DNA of 64,000 bases. Origin: Echinarachnius parma. Taxonomy: Eukaryota > Echinodermata > Echinoidea > Clypeasteroida > Echinarachniidae. A model generated the notes under the pieces. That model was not told where the DNA came from. It worked only from the letters and a program-made list of their open reading frames with translations, and did not search any database. The translations under genes and the position numbers were made by a program. Positions 31,621-45,897 of this stretch are shown piece by piece. Location of the stretch: NCBI GenBank assembly GCA_037951105.1, contig JBAMJV010001785.1:1-64000 (forward strand), given 5' to 3'. Position 1 is the first letter of the stretch, and each line of letters opens with the position of its first letter.

Positions 31621-33151
31621 TATTGTTTTTGTGTCTGTATGCCAATGCATAGAGACACGAAAACAAGGATTTTGTTCGTCGGATACCTCAATAACGGGTG
31701 CAGCTATTGTCCTGAAACTTTGCCAGATGATAGATCTTGGTCTAACTTAGAACTGCCAAACTTTTGGGTGCCGCCGACTATTCGTGACGTCATCGGGACG
31801 CCATTTTGTGAAATTTCATTCATGGATGTATCTCAGTCATGCATCTTCTATTTCCCTTTAAATTTGGCACCAACAGTTATCAGGCCGAGTGGCAACTTTT
31901 CCGATTATGCGCATGCGCATGCGCCACGTAAGAAGCGCGTACGCGCTCGTCCAAGGATCTTAAAATCTGAAAATGCTCAAAAACAACCATTTTTTTATTC
32001 GGGCATAACTTTTTAAAAAGTCCACAAAAACCCAACTTTCTTTTAATATTCGGATAGATTATGAGGTGTAGATACGAATTCATACCTCATTTATGCCGAG
32101 TAAATGTTATAAAGTCATCATATTGACGGTTAAAAATTAAATAGCGCACGAGTGTGAAAATTTCCCAAGTCTGGTCTCTTATCGGCCATAACTTTTTAAA
32201 AAGTCCACAAACTCGCAAATTTCTTTGAATATCCGGAAAGATTATGAGTTGTAGATGCGAATTCATACCTCATTTATGCCCAGTAAATGATACAAAGTCA
32301 TCATATTGACCGTTAAGATTTAAAAAGCGCACGAGTGTGAAAATTGGCTAAGTCTGAACAGCGCCATCTAACATCTAAGGGCGAACCGTTCAAAACAAAT
32401 AATTGGCAAAATATGGTAAAAACATCCTTTTTTAATTCGGCCATAACTTTTTCAAAAGTCGACAAAAACCCAATTTTATTTCAATATTTGGATAGATTAT
32501 GAGTTGTAGATACGAATTCATACTTGCTTTATGCCGAGGAAATCTTCTAAAGTCATCGAATTGACCGGTTAAAGTTGAAATCGCGCAAAGAGTGTGAAAA
32601 TTGGCTAAATCTGGTCAAACATGCACTTCTCTTATCGGTCACAACTTCTTTGATACATGGAAATATACAAATATTTTTTTCATATTCTGAAAGAGTATGA
32701 GTTGCACATATTTTTACAATTTTAACATTGGCCAATCAGATTTTGTAAAGTCTTCATAGTGCACGATAAAGTTTAAAAAAAGTTCAACCTTCAATTACGA
32801 CCTGTTCCCGTGCTCAAATCGTGAAATAAAATCGAAAAAATGATTGTGTAGAGGAAACTCAGCTTTAACATACTGAAAACCGGGTCAAAATCGGCCAAAG
32901 GAAAGGTGTGATATGGTTGAAATAAGACGTCAGGTACAGAGCCATTTTACAGTCATTTTGGTCAATTTAAGAGCTCCCCCCTCCCCCTTTTGTTATGAAT
33001 GAATATTGTTACCCCATTTGGTGTCATTCATTTATGCCAAGTCAATGTCATGACATCATCATAATTACGCGTTGAAAAGTCAATATCATCATATCGAAAT
33101 TTCAATATGTATAACCTTTAATTCGTCAAATGTGACGAATTCAACATCTAG
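31621..33151 (+). mobile_element. Monomer 5 (type B)
   Basis: Starts with a different hairpin: TTGTTTTTGTGTCT and, 16 bases later, AGACACGAAAACAA. It is homologous to type A over the CRE region (one CRE at 31,785) but has an NRF-1-like TGCGCATGCGCATGCGC (31,908-31,924) in place of the CpG blocks. Then come four diverged repeats of a 180-250 bp module starting CGGCCATAACTTTTT (about 31,998, 32,181, 32,437, 32,633). There is no tRNA-like module. It ends with a CT-rich tract and the common 3' hairpin with TGTG in the loop region. Confidence 0.8.
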
Positions 33152-34716
33152 TTCTTCCTAATTTTGTGCGTCGCATATCTCAAGATCACATGAATCAATT
33201 GTCATGAATCTTCACATGATGATAGATCATGATCTAACTTAGATCTGCTAACTTTTTCAGTGACGTCACATCACAATGACGTCATCAGGACGCCATTTTG
33301 TCAAATTTCAATAATCATCATATCTCAGTCATGCATCATTAACTTCATTTGAAATTTCCGCATCAATATTAATTAGGTCAATGGTCATCTTTTAAGCTCA
33401 TGCGCATTCGCTTACACCTGATAAAGCGCGCGTACGCGTCCGTCAAATGAAAACAAATATCAAAAAATGATCAAAACCCTAACCCGAGTAATTTACTATA
33501 TGTTTCAGACAATTTTAAGCATTTCAAAAATTTCCGCGCGTGCGCGTCGGCGCGCGCATTTTTGCGCGCGTAACACTAATGAACGAGAAAAATTTCATTT
33601 TTCACATGTTTTGGAATTCCTATACATTCCTCAATGCACCCTATCAATTTGAGTCATTGTTGACTCATAATAACGGAGTACGCGCGCGTCAAAGTCAAAA
33701 TTACGCGCGCACGCAAATTGGCAAAATATGGTAAAAACATACTTTTTTATTCGGCCATAACTTTTTAAAAAGTCCATAAACATCCAATTTTCTTTTACTA
33801 TTCGGATAGATTATGAGTTGTAGATACGAATTCATACTTCATTTATGCCGAGTAAATGTTATAAAGTCATCGTATTGACGGTTAAAGTTGAAAATGCGAA
33901 TTTTAATCAATTTCAATCAATGTTGAAATCGATCACAGTGTACTTTTGACCATATCTCGCTTATTCTCCATCAATGTACTCCCAAATTTTGACATATCGT
34001 AGCTGATGTCCTGCTCTATTCGTAATCTATTCACACCATTTAGTTTTGTTCACTGGATCCTGATGAATTGTTTGATTGAAAATAAGAGTTCAAATCTGTT
34101 ACAAATTGAGGGTTAGCCAAAACGTATGTTATCGACCTATAACTGCTGAAGGAATTATGCTATCAATTTGAGATTTTGCATGTAGATAGGGATTTGCAAG
34201 CCCATCATTTCATAAGTTAAAATCAAATCGCGTAAATGCATATTTCATTGTCATATTTACCGTTAAACGTCAAATATATCGAGCATGAATACTCATTAAC
34301 CACGTACGCCGCGGACATGTAATTCAGCACACATGTATGTTATAAATATAATGAAAGGAAAAATTTTCATAAGATAAGATCGGATTATGAAAATGGCGTT
34401 AATGATATGTAAATTAGGTTCAAAGGTCAAATAATTGATGTATCTTTCCCGATTTCCCATTTTCGTTAACAGATCTAATGTTGGTCTCGCGGAACAAGTT
34501 GTGACGCAAGATCTAAGGGTCGTGGGTTCGAATCTAAGACAGTACTTTTTTTTACTTTCTTTTTTTCTTCTTTTTTACTTTTTAATATGGAGGGGGAGGG
34601 GGGTATCTGCTATTATTTATATGATGATTGAGTAGTTAATTTTGGAATCATCCTTTTAGCATAATAAATCGATATGTATAACCTTAATTCGTCAAAGTGA
34701 CGAATTCAAAATCTAG
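33152..34716 (+). mobile_element. Monomer 6 (type A, no palindromic module)
   Basis: Starts TTCTTCCTAATTTTGTGCG directly after CTAG, so the type A body can stand without the 5' palindromes. tRNA-like module 34,474-34,546, with the B box changed to GGTTCGAATCT. Confidence 0.8.
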
Positions 34717-36383
34717 TTTATTAGGTTATACATATACATATGTATAACCTATTGATTTCGTCAAGATTTTTATTATTTATTTATTTCTTTTTTCTTCTTC
34801 CTAATTTTGTGCGTCGCATATCTCAAGATCACATGAATCAATTGTCATGAATCTTCACATGATGATAGATCCTGATCTAACTTAGATCTGCTAACTTTTT
34901 CAGTGACGTCACATCACAATGACGTCATCAGGACGCCATTTTGTCAAATTTCAATAATCGTCATATCTCAGTCATGCATCATTAACTTCATTTGAAATTT
35001 CGCATCAATATTAATCAGGTCAATGGTCATCTTTTAAGCTCATGCGCATACAATTACACTCGGAGGCGCGCGCGTACGCGTCCGTCAAATGAAAAAAAAT
35101 GTCAATAAATGCTCAAAACCTCAACCCGAGTAATTTACTATATGTTTCAGACAATTTTAAGCGTTTCAAAAAATTCCGCGCGTGCGCGTCGGCGCGCGCG
35201 TATTTGCGCGCGTAACGCGAATGAATAGTAACATTGTCGTTTTTTCACATGTTTTGCATTCCTTATAGATCCTTCAACACACCCTATCAATTTGAGTCAT
35301 TGTTGACTCATAATAACGGAGTACGCGCGCGTCAAAGTCAAAATTACGCGCGCATGCAAATTGGCAAAATATGGTAAAAAAATACTTTTTTTATTCGGCC
35401 ATAACTTTTTTTAAAGTCCACAAACATCCAATTTTCTTTTAATATTCAGATAGATTATGAGTTGTAGATACGAATTCATACCTCATTTATGCCGAGTAAA
35501 TGTTATAAAGTCATCATATTGACGGTTAAAGTTCAAAATGCGAATTTTAATCAATTTCAGTCAATGTTGAAATCGATTACAGCGGACTATTGACCATATC
35601 TCGCTTATTCTCCATCAATTTTCTCCCAAATTTTGATATATCGTAGCTGATGTCCTGCTCTATTCGCGATCTTTTCACACCATTTAGTTTTCTTCACTGG
35701 ATCCTGATGAATTGTTTGATTGGAAATAAGAGTTCAAATCTGTTACAAATTGAGGGTTAGCCAAAACGTATGTTATCGACCTATAACTGCTGAAGAAATT
35801 ATGCTATCAATTTGAGATTTCGCATGTAGATAGGGATTTGCAAGTCCATCATTTCATAAGTTAATACCAAATCGCGAAAATGCATATTTCATTGTCATAT
35901 TTACCGTTAAAGGTCAAATAAATCATGCATGAATACTCAATAACCACGTACGCCGCGGACATGAAATTCAGCACACATGTATGGTATAATGAAAGGAAAA
36001 TGTTCATAAGATAAGATTGGAATATGAAAATGGCGTTAAGGATATGTAAATTAAGTTCAAAGGTCAAATAATTCACTGTTACAATAAACATATGCAGTGT
36101 GCAATCACTGATGTATCTTTCCCAATTTCCCATTTTCGTTAAGAGATCTAATGTTGGTCTCGCGGTATAATTTGTGACACAAGATCAAAGGGTCGTGGGT
36201 TCGAATCCAAGACAGTACTTTCTTTACTTTCTTTTTTTCTTCTTTTTTACTTTTTATTATGGAGGGGGGAATATATTATTATTGATATGATGATTGAGTA
36301 GTTATTTTTGGAATCATCCTTTTATCATAATAAATCGATATGTATAACCTTAATTCGTCAAAAGTGACGAATTCAACATCTAG
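34717..36383 (+). mobile_element. Monomer 7 (type A)
   Basis: One palindromic module. tRNA-like module 36,147-36,219, ending CAGTACT. The body is complete. Confidence 0.8.
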
Positions 36384-37947
36384 TTCTTCTTCTTCTTCTT
36401 CCTAATTTTGTGCGTCGCATATCTCAAGATCACATGAATCAATTGTCATGAATTTTCACATGATGATAGATCATGATCTAACTTAGAACTGGTAACCTTT
36501 TCAGTGACGTCACATGACTGTGACGTCATCAGGACGCCATTTTGTCAAATTTTAATAATCATTATATCTCAGTTATGAAATATCAATTTCAATTAAAATT
36601 TCGTATCAATATTTATCAGGTTAATAGTCATCTTTTAAGATCATGCGCGTGCAATTACACTTGGAAACGCGCGCGTACGCGTCCGTCAATTAATTTTTTT
36701 TTGTTTAAATGCTCAAAACCCTAACCCGAGTAATTTACTATATGTTTAAGACAATTTTAAGCGTTTCAAAAAATTCCGCGAGTGCGCGTCGGCGCGCGCG
36801 TATTTGCGCGCGTAACGCGAATGAATAGGAAAATTGTCGTTTTTTTACATGTTTTGCATTCCTTATAGATCCCTCGACACACCCTATCAATTTGAGTCAT
36901 TGTTGACTCATAATAACGGAGTACGCGCGTGTCAAAGACAAAATTACGCGCGCACGCAAAATGGCAAAAAATTGCAAAACAAGGTAAAAACATCCTTTTT
37001 GTATTCGGCCATAACTTTTTTAAAAGTCCACAAACACCCAATTTTCTTTTAATATTCGGATAGATTATGAGTTGTACATACGAATTCATACCTCATTTAT
37101 GCCGAGTAAATGTTATAAAGTCATCGTATTGACGGTTAAAGTTGAAAATGCGAATTTTAATCACTTTCAATCAATGTTAAAATCGATCACAGTGTACTTT
37201 TGACCATATCTCGCTTATTCTCCATCAATGTACTCCCAAATTTTGATATATCGTAGCTGATGTCCTGCTCTATTCGCAATCTATTCACACCATTTAGTTT
37301 TGTTCACTGGATCGTGATGAATTGTTTGATTGGAAATGAGAGTCCAAATCTGTTAAAAATTGAGGGTTAGCTAAAACGTATGCTTTTGAATAATAACTGC
37401 TGAAAGAATTATGCTACCAATGTGAAACTTAGTTAACACCAAATCGCAAAAATGCATATTTCATCGCCATATTTACCGTCAAAGGTCAAATAAATCAAGC
37501 ATGAATAACCACGTACGCCGTGGACATGAAATTCAGCACAAATGTAGGTTATAATGAAAGGAACAATTTTCATAAGATAAGATCGGATTATGAAAATGGC
37601 GTTAAGGATATGTAAATTAGGTTCAAAGGTCAAATAATTCACTGTTACAATGACAAATGCAGTGTGCAATCACTGATATATCGTTCCCGATTTCCCATTT
37701 TCGTTAAGAGATCTAATGTTGGTCTCGTGGAACAAGTTGTGACGCAAGATCTAAGGGTCATGGGTTCGAATCCAAGACAATATTTTTTTAATTTCTTTTT
37801 TCTTCTTTTTTACTTTTTATTAGGGGGGGGGGGGAGTATGTGATATTATTTATATGATTGAGTAGTTATTTTTGGAATAATGCTTTTATCATAAGAATTC
37901 GATATGTATAACCTTAATTCGTCAAAAGTGACGAATTCAACATCTAG
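36384..37947 (+). mobile_element. Monomer 8 (type A, no palindromic module)
   Basis: Opens with (TTC)n. It is closest to monomer 15, which has the same opening. A deletion of about 45 bp lies near 37,428. tRNA-like module 37,712-37,784 is of subtype 2. Confidence 0.8.
37712..37784 (+). other. tRNA-like Pol III module, subtype 2
   Basis: Same 73-nt length as subtype 1 but with A box TGGTCTCGTGG and a middle reading AACAAGTTGTGACGCAAG, closer to a real tRNA D-arm start. B box GGTTCGAATCC intact; T-rich tract directly after. Similar copies are at 39,358-39,430, 48,921-48,993, 57,102-57,174 and 63,809-63,881; 34,474-34,546 is related. Co-existing subtypes of unchanged length suggest constraint or gene conversion. 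Confidence 0.55.
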
Positions 37948-39599
37948 TTAGGTTATACATATACATATGTATAACCTATTGATTTCGTCAAGATTTTTAT
38001 TTTTTTTATTATTATTTTTATTTATTCTTCCTAATTTTGTGCGTCGCATATCTCACGATCAGATGAATCAATTATCATGAATATTCACATGATGATAGAT
38101 CATGGTCTAACTTAGTGCAGCGAAACTTTTCAGTGACGTCACATTACTATGACGTCATCAGGACGCCATTTTTTCAAATTTCAATAATCATCATAACTCA
38201 GTCATGCATCATTAATTTCACTTAAAATTTCGCATCAATATCAATCAGTTCAATCGTCATCTTTTAAGCTCATGCGCGTGCAATTACACTCGGAGACGCG
38301 CGCGTACGCGTCCGTCAAATGAAAAAAAATGTCAAGAAATGCTCAAAACCCCAACCCGAGTAGTTTACTAATGTTTCAGACAATTTTAAGCGTTTCAGAA
38401 AATTCCGCGCGTGCGCGTTGGCGCGCGCGTATTTGCGCGCGTAACGCGAATGAATAGGAAAATTGTCGTTTTTTCACATGTTTTGGATTCCTTATAGATC
38501 CCTCAACACACCCTATCAATTTGAGTCATTGTTGACTCATAATAACGGAGTACGCGCGCGTCAAAGTCAAAATTACGCGCGCACGCAAATTGGCAAAATA
38601 TGATAAAAACATCCTTTTTTTATTCGGCCATAACTTTTTAAAAAGTCCACAAACATCCAATTTTCTTTTAATATTCGGATAGATTATGAGTTGTAGATAC
38701 GAATTCATACCTCATTTATGCCGAGTAAATGTTATAAAGTCATCACATTGACGGTTAAAGTTGAAAATGCGAATTTTAATCAATGTCAGTCAATGTTGAA
38801 ATCGATCACAGCGGACTATTGACCATATCTCGCTTATTCTCCATCAAATTTTGATATATCGTAGCTGATGTCCTGCTCTATTCGCAATCTATTCACACCA
38901 TTTAGTTTTCTTCACTGGGTCATGATGAATTTTTTGATTGGAAATAAGAGTTCAAATCTGTTACAAATTGAGGGTTAGCCAAAACGTATGTTATCGACCT
39001 ATAACTGCTGAAGGAATTATTCTATCAATTTGAGATTTCGCATGTAGATAGGGATTTGCAAGTCCATCATTTCATAAGTTAATACCAAATCGCGAAAATG
39101 CATATTTCATCGCCATATTTACCGTCAAAGGTCAAATAAATCAAGCATGAATAACCACGTACGCCGTGGACATGAAATTCAGCACACATGTAGGTTATAA
39201 TGAAAGGAACAATTTTCATAAGATAAGATCGGATTATGAAAATGGTGTTAAGGATATGTAAATTAGGTTCAAAGGTCAAATAATTCACTGTTACAATGAC
39301 AAATGCAGTGTGCAATCACTGATGTATTGTTCCCGATTTCTCATTTTCGTTAAGAGATCTAATGTTGGTCTCGTGGAACAAGTTGTGACGCAAGATCTAA
39401 GGGTCGTGGGTTCGAATCCAAGACAATATTTTTTTAATTTCTTTTTTCTTCCTTTTTACTTTTTATTAGGGGGGGGGGGGGAGTATGTGATATTATTTAT
39501 ATGATGATTGAGTAGTTATTTTTGGAATAATGCTTTTATCATAAGAATTCGATATATGTATAACCTTAATTCGTCAAAAGTGACGAATTCAAAATCTAG
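37948..39599 (+). mobile_element. Monomer 9 (type A)
   Basis: One palindromic module; tRNA-like module 39,358-39,430 (subtype 2). A small deletion shortens the TGTACTCCC phrase near 38,848. Confidence 0.8.
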
Positions 39600-41305
39600 T
39601 TAGGTTATACATATACATATGTATAACCTATTGATTTCGTCAAGATTTTTATTTTTAGGTTATACATATACATATGTATAACCTATTGATTTCGTCAAGA
39701 TTTTTATTATTTTTATTTATTCTTCCTAATTTTGTGCGTCGCATATCTCACGATCAGATGAATCAATTATCATGAATATTCACATGATGATAGATCATGG
39801 TCTAACTTAGTGCAGCGAAACTTTTCAGTGACGTCACATCACTATGACGTCATCAGGACGCCATTTTGTCAAATTTTAATAATCATTATATCTCAGTTAT
39901 GAAATATCAATTTCAATTAAAATTTCGTATCAATATTTATCAGGTTAATAGTCATCTTTTAAGCTTATGCGCGTGCAATTACACTCAGACACGCGCGCGT
40001 ACGCGTCCGTCAATTAATTTTTTTTTTTTTAAATGCTCAAAACCCTAACCCGAGTAATTTACTATATGTTTCAGACAATTTTAAGCGTTTCAAAAAATTC
40101 CGCGCGTGCGCTTCGGCGCGCGCGTATTTGCGCGCGTAACGCGAATGAATAGGAAAATTGTCGTTTTTTCACATGTTTTGCATTCCTTATAGATCCCTCG
40201 ACACACCCTATCAATTTGAGTCATTGTTGACTCATAATAACGGAGTACGATCGTGTCAAAGTCAAAATTACGCGCGCACGCAAAATGGCAAAAAATGGCA
40301 AAACATGGTAAAAACATCCTTTTTGTATTCGGCCATAACTTTTCAAAAAGTCCACAAACACCCAATTTTCTTTTAATATTCGGATAGATTATGAGTTGTA
40401 GATACGAATTCATACCTCATTTATGCTGAGTAAATGTTATAAAGTCATTGTATTGACGGTTAAAGTTGAAAATGCGAATTTTACTCAATTTCAATCAATG
40501 TTGAAATCGATCACAGTGTACTTTTGACCATATCTCACTTATTCTCCATCAATGTACTCCCAAATTTTGATATATCGTAGCTGATGTTCTGCTCTATTCG
40601 CAATCTATTCACACCATTTAGTTTTGTTCAATGGATCCTGGTGAATTGTTTGATTGGAAATATGAGTTCAAATCTGTTACAAATTGAGGGTTAGCCAAAA
40701 CGTATGTTATCGACATATAACTGCTGAAGGAATTATGCTATCAATTTGAGATTTCGCATGTAGATAGGGATTTTCAAGCCCATCATTTCATAAGTTAACA
40801 CCAAATTGCGAAAATGCATATTTCATTGTCATATTTACCGTTAAAGGTCAAATAAATCAAGCATGAATACTCAATAACCACGTACGCCGCGGACATGAAA
40901 TTCAGCACACATGTATGGTATAATGAAAGGAAAATGTTCATAAGATAAGATTGGAATATGAAAATGGCGTTAAGGATATGTAAATTAAGTTCAAAGGTCA
41001 AATAATTCACTGTTACAATGACAAATGCAGTGTGCAATCACTGATGTATCTTTCCCGATTTCCCATTTTCGTTAAGAGATCTAATGTTGGTCTCGCGGTA
41101 TAATTTGTGACACAAGATTTCGAATCCAAGACAGTACTTTTTTTACTTTCTTTTTTTCTTCTTTTTTACTTTTTATTATGGAGGGGGAGGGTATCTGCTA
41201 TTATTTATATGATGATTGAGAAGTTATTTTTGGAATCATCCTTTTATCATAATAAATCGATATGTATAACCTTAATTCGTCAAAAGTGACGAATTCAAAA
41301 TCTAG
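39600..41305 (+). mobile_element. Monomer 10 (type A)
   Basis: Two palindromic modules. Very similar to monomer 3. The tRNA-like module (41,080-41,138) has lost 14 bases just before the B box, so this copy would not have tRNA-like spacing. Confidence 0.8.
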
Positions 41306-42479
41306 TTAGGTTATACATATACATATGTATAACCTATTGATTTCGTCAAGATTTGTATTTTTTTTATTTTTATTTTTATTTTTTTTATTTATTCTTCCTA
41401 ATTTTGTGCGTCGCATATCTCACGATCAGATGAATCAATTATCATGAATATTCACATGATGATAGATCATGGTCTAACTTAGTGCAGTGAAACTTTTCAG
41501 TGACGTCACATCACTATGACGTCATCAGGACGCCATTTTGTCAAATTTCAATAATCATCATAACTCAGTCATGCATCATTAATTTCACTTCAAATTTCGC
41601 ATCAATATCAATCAGTTCAATCGTCATCTTTTAAGCTCATGCGCGTGCGCTTACACTCGGAGACGCGCGCGTACGCGTCCGTCAAGTGAAAAAAATTTTT
41701 AAAATGTTCAAAACCTCAACCCGAGTAATTTACTATATGTTTCAGACAATTTTAAGCGTTTCAAAAAATTCCGCGCGTGCGCGTCGGCGCGCGCGTATTT
41801 GCGCGCGTAACGCGAATGAATAGGAAAATTGTCGTTTTTTCACATGTTTTGCATTCCTTATAGGTCCCTCGACACACCCTATCAATTTGAGTCATTGTTG
41901 ACTCATAATAACGGAGTACGCGCGTGTCAAAGTCAAAATTACGCGCGCACGCAAAATGGCAAAAAATGGCAAAAGATGGTAAAAACATCCTTTTTGTATT
42001 CGGCCATAACTTTTTAAAAAGTCCACAAACACCCAATTTTCTTTTAATATTCGGATAGATTATGAGTTGTACATACGAATTCATACCTCATTTATGCCGA
42101 GTAAATGTTATAAAGTCATCGTATTGACGGTTAAAGTTGAAAATGCGAATTTTAATCACTTTCAATCAATGTTGAAATCGATCACAGTGTACTTTTGACC
42201 ATATCTCGCTTATTCTCCATCAATGTACTCCCAAATTTTGATATATCGTAGCTGATGTCCTGCTCTATTCGCAATCTATTCACACCATTTAGTTTTGTTC
42301 ACTAGATCGTGATGAATTGTTTGATTGGAAATGAGAGTCCAAATCTGTTAAAAATTGAGGGTTAGCTAAAACGTATGTTATGACATTATCATATTACGCG
42401 TTGAAAAGTCAATATCATCATATGGAAATTTCGATATGTATAACCTTAATTCGTCTAAAGTGACGAATTCAACATCTAG
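41306..42479 (+). mobile_element. Monomer 11 (A-to-B chimera, 1.17 kb)
   Basis: Type A up to AAAACGTATGTTAT, then type B tail from ATGTTATGACAT. The switch falls in the 7-bp identity ATGTTAT (42,375-42,381) shared by both types at this point. It is the shortest monomer and lacks the tRNA-like module. It shows recombination at very short homology. Confidence 0.8.
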
Positions 42480-44007
42480 TATTGTTTTTGTGTCTGTATG
42501 CCAATGCATAGAGACACGAAAACAAGGATTTTGTTCGTCGGATACCTCAATAACGGGTGCAGCTATTGTCCTGAAACTTTGCCAGATGATAGATCTTGGT
42601 CTAACTTAGAACTGCCAAACTTTTGGGTGCCGCCGACTATTCGTGACGTCATCAGGACGCCATTTTGTGAAATTTCATTCATGGATGTATCTCAGTCATG
42701 CATCTTCTATTTCCCTTGAAATTTAGCACCAATAATTATCACGCCGAGTGGCAACTTTTCCGAGTATGCGCATGCGCATGCGCCACGTAACAAGCGCGTA
42801 CGCGCCCGTCTAAGGATCTTACAATCTGAAAATGCTCAAAAACAACAATTTTTTTATTCGGGCATAACTTTTTAAAAAGTCCACAAAAACCCAACTTTCT
42901 CTTAATATTCGGATAGATTATGAGTTGTAGATACGAATTCATACCTCATTTATGCCGAGTAAATGTTATAAAGTCATCATATTGACTGTTGAAAATTAAA
43001 TAGCGCACGAGCGTGAAAATTTCCCACGTCCGGTCTCTTATCGGCCATAACTTTTTAAAAAGTCCACAAACTCCCAAATTTCTTTGAATATCCGGAAAGA
43101 TTATGAGTTGTAGATGCGAATTCATACCTCATTTATGCCGAGTAAATGTTACAAAGTCATCATATTGACCGTTAAGATTTAAAAAGCGCACGAGTGTGAA
43201 AATTGGCTAAGTCTGAACAGCGCCATCTAACATCTAAGGGCGAACAATTCAAAACAAATAATTGGCAAAATATGGTAAAAACATCCTTTTTTAATTCGGC
43301 CATAACTTTTTCAAAAGTCGACAAAAACCCAACTTTATTTCAATATTTGGATAGATTATGAGTTGTAGATACGAATTCATACCTCATTTATGCCGAGTAA
43401 ATCTTCTAAAGTCAACGAATTGACCGCTTAAAGTTGAAATCGCGCAAAGAGTGTGAAAATTGGCTAAATCTGGTCAAACATGCACTTCTCTTATCGGCCA
43501 CAACTTCTTTGATACATGGAAATATACAAATATTTTTTCATGTTCTGAAAGAGTATGAGTTGCACATATTTTTACAAATTTAACATTGGCCAATCAGATT
43601 TTGTAAAGTCATCATTGTGCACGATAAAGTAAAAAAAAAGTTCAACCTTCAATTACGACCTGTTCCCGTGCTCAAATCGTGAAATAAAATCGAAAAAATG
43701 ATTGTGTAGAGGAAACTCAGCTTTAGCATACTGAAAACCGGGTAAAAATCGGCCAAAGGAAAGGTGTGATATGGTTGAAATAAGACGTCAGGTACAGAGC
43801 CATTTTACAGTCATTTTGGTCAATTAAAGAGCTCCCCCCTCCCCTTTTGTTATGAATTAATATTGTTACCCTATTTTGTGTCATTCATTTATGCCAAGTA
43901 AATGTTACGACATCATCATTATTACGCGTTGAACAGTCAATATCATCATATCGAAATTTCAATATGTATAACCTTAATTCGTCAAATGTGACGAATTCAA
44001 CATCTAG
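42480..44007 (+). mobile_element. Monomer 12 (type B)
   Basis: Same layout and 5' hairpin as monomer 5, with about 97% identity by eye. The internal 180-250 bp modules are all present. Confidence 0.8.
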
Positions 44008-45897
44008 TTATTTTTATTTTTATTTTTATTTATTCTTCCTAATTTTGTGCGTCGCATATCTCACGATCAGATGAATCAATTATCATGAATATTCACATGA
44101 TGATAGATCATGGTCTAACTTAGATCTGCTAACCTTTTCAGTGACGTCACATCACTATGACGTCATCAGGACGCCATTTTGTCCAATTTCAATAATCATC
44201 ATAACTCAGTCATGCATCATTAATTTCACTTCAAATTTCGCATCAATATCAATCAGTTCAATCGTCATCTTTTAAGCTCATGCGCGTGCGCTTACACTCG
44301 GAGACGCGCGCGTACGCGTCCGTCAAGTGAAAAAAAAATTAAAAATGTTCAAAACCTCAACCAGAGTAATTTACTATATGTTTCAGACAATTTTAAGCGT
44401 TTCAAAAAATTCCGCGCGTGCGCGTCGGCGCGCGCGTATTTGCGCGCGTAACACGAATGAATAGTAAAATTGTCGTTTTTTCACATGTTTTGCAATTCTT
44501 ATACATCCCTCAACGCACCCTATCAATTTGAGTCATTGTTGACTCATAATAACGTAGTACGCGCGCGTCAAAGTCAAAATTACGCGCGCACGCAAATTGG
44601 CAAAATATGGTAAAAACATACTTTTTGTATTCGGCCATAACTTTATAAAAAGTCCATAAACACCCAATTTTCCTTTACTATACGGATAGATTATGAGTTG
44701 TAGATACGAATTCATACCTCATTTATGCCGAGTAAATGTTATAAAGTTATCATATTGACGGTTAAAGTTGAAAATGCGCATTTTAACTGATTTTAATCAA
44801 TTTTGAAATCAATCACAGCAGACTTCCGACCATATCTCGCTAATTCTCCATTAATTTTCTCCCAGATTTCGATATGTTGTAGCTGAGGTTATGCTTTAAA
44901 AGTGCTGTGGTTTCAATTACCCAACAATATGAATTCAGGAACTAGAATGTGTCTCTATACAATTGTGATTAGTCTGCCACGCGTATTTGCGCGCGTAACG
45001 TAATCAAATAGGAAAAATGCCGTTTTTTCACATGTTTGTTTTAATTCTGATACATCCCTCAACTCACCCTATCAATTTGAGTCATTGTTGACTCATAATA
45101 ACGGAGTACGCGCGCGTCAAAGTCAAAATTACGCGCGCACGCAAAATGGCAAAACATGGTAAAAAACATCCTTTTTTTATTCGGCCATAACTTTTTTAAA
45201 AGTCCACAAACATCCAATTTTCTTTTAATATTCGGATAGATTGTGAGTTGTAGATACGAATTCATACCTCATTTATGCCGAGTAAATGTTATAAAGTCAT
45301 CGTATTGACGGTTAAAATTGAAATCGCGCAAAGAGTGTGAAAATTGGCTAAATCTGGTCAAACATGCACTTCTCTTATCGGTCACAACTTCTTTGATACA
45401 TGGATATATCCAAATATTTTTTTCATATTCTGAAAGAGTATGAGTTGCACATATTTTTACAAATTTAACATTGGCCAATCAGATTTTGTAAAGTCATCAT
45501 TGTGCACGATAAAGTAAAACAAAAGTTCAACCTTCAATTACGACCTGTTCCCGTGCTCTAATCGTAAAATAAAATCGAAAAAATGTATTGTGTAGCAGAA
45601 ACTCAGCTTTAACATACTGAAAACCGGGTCAAAATCGGCCAAAGGAAAGGTGTGATATGGTTGAAATAAGACGTCAGGTACAGAGCCATTTTACAGTCAT
45701 TTTGGTCTATTTAAGAGCTTCCCCCTCCCCTTTTGTTATGAATTAATATTGTTACCCTATTTTGTGTCATTCATTTATGCCAAGTCAATGTCATGACATC
45801 ATCATAATTACCCGTTGAAAAGTCAATTATCATAATATATCGAAATTTCAATATGTATAACCTTAAATTCGTCAAATGTGACGAATTCAACATCTAG
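44008..45897 (+). mobile_element. Monomer 13 (compound A-A-B chimera)
   Basis: Type A start, then a unique insertion-like stretch at about 44,890-44,985. After this the type A sequence restarts at CGCGTATTTGCGCGCGTAAC and passes the AP-1 pair a second time. It then switches to a type B tail at about 45,310 within the shared GACGGTTAAA/GTTGAAA phrase. It has no palindromic module and no tRNA-like module. Confidence 0.75.
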
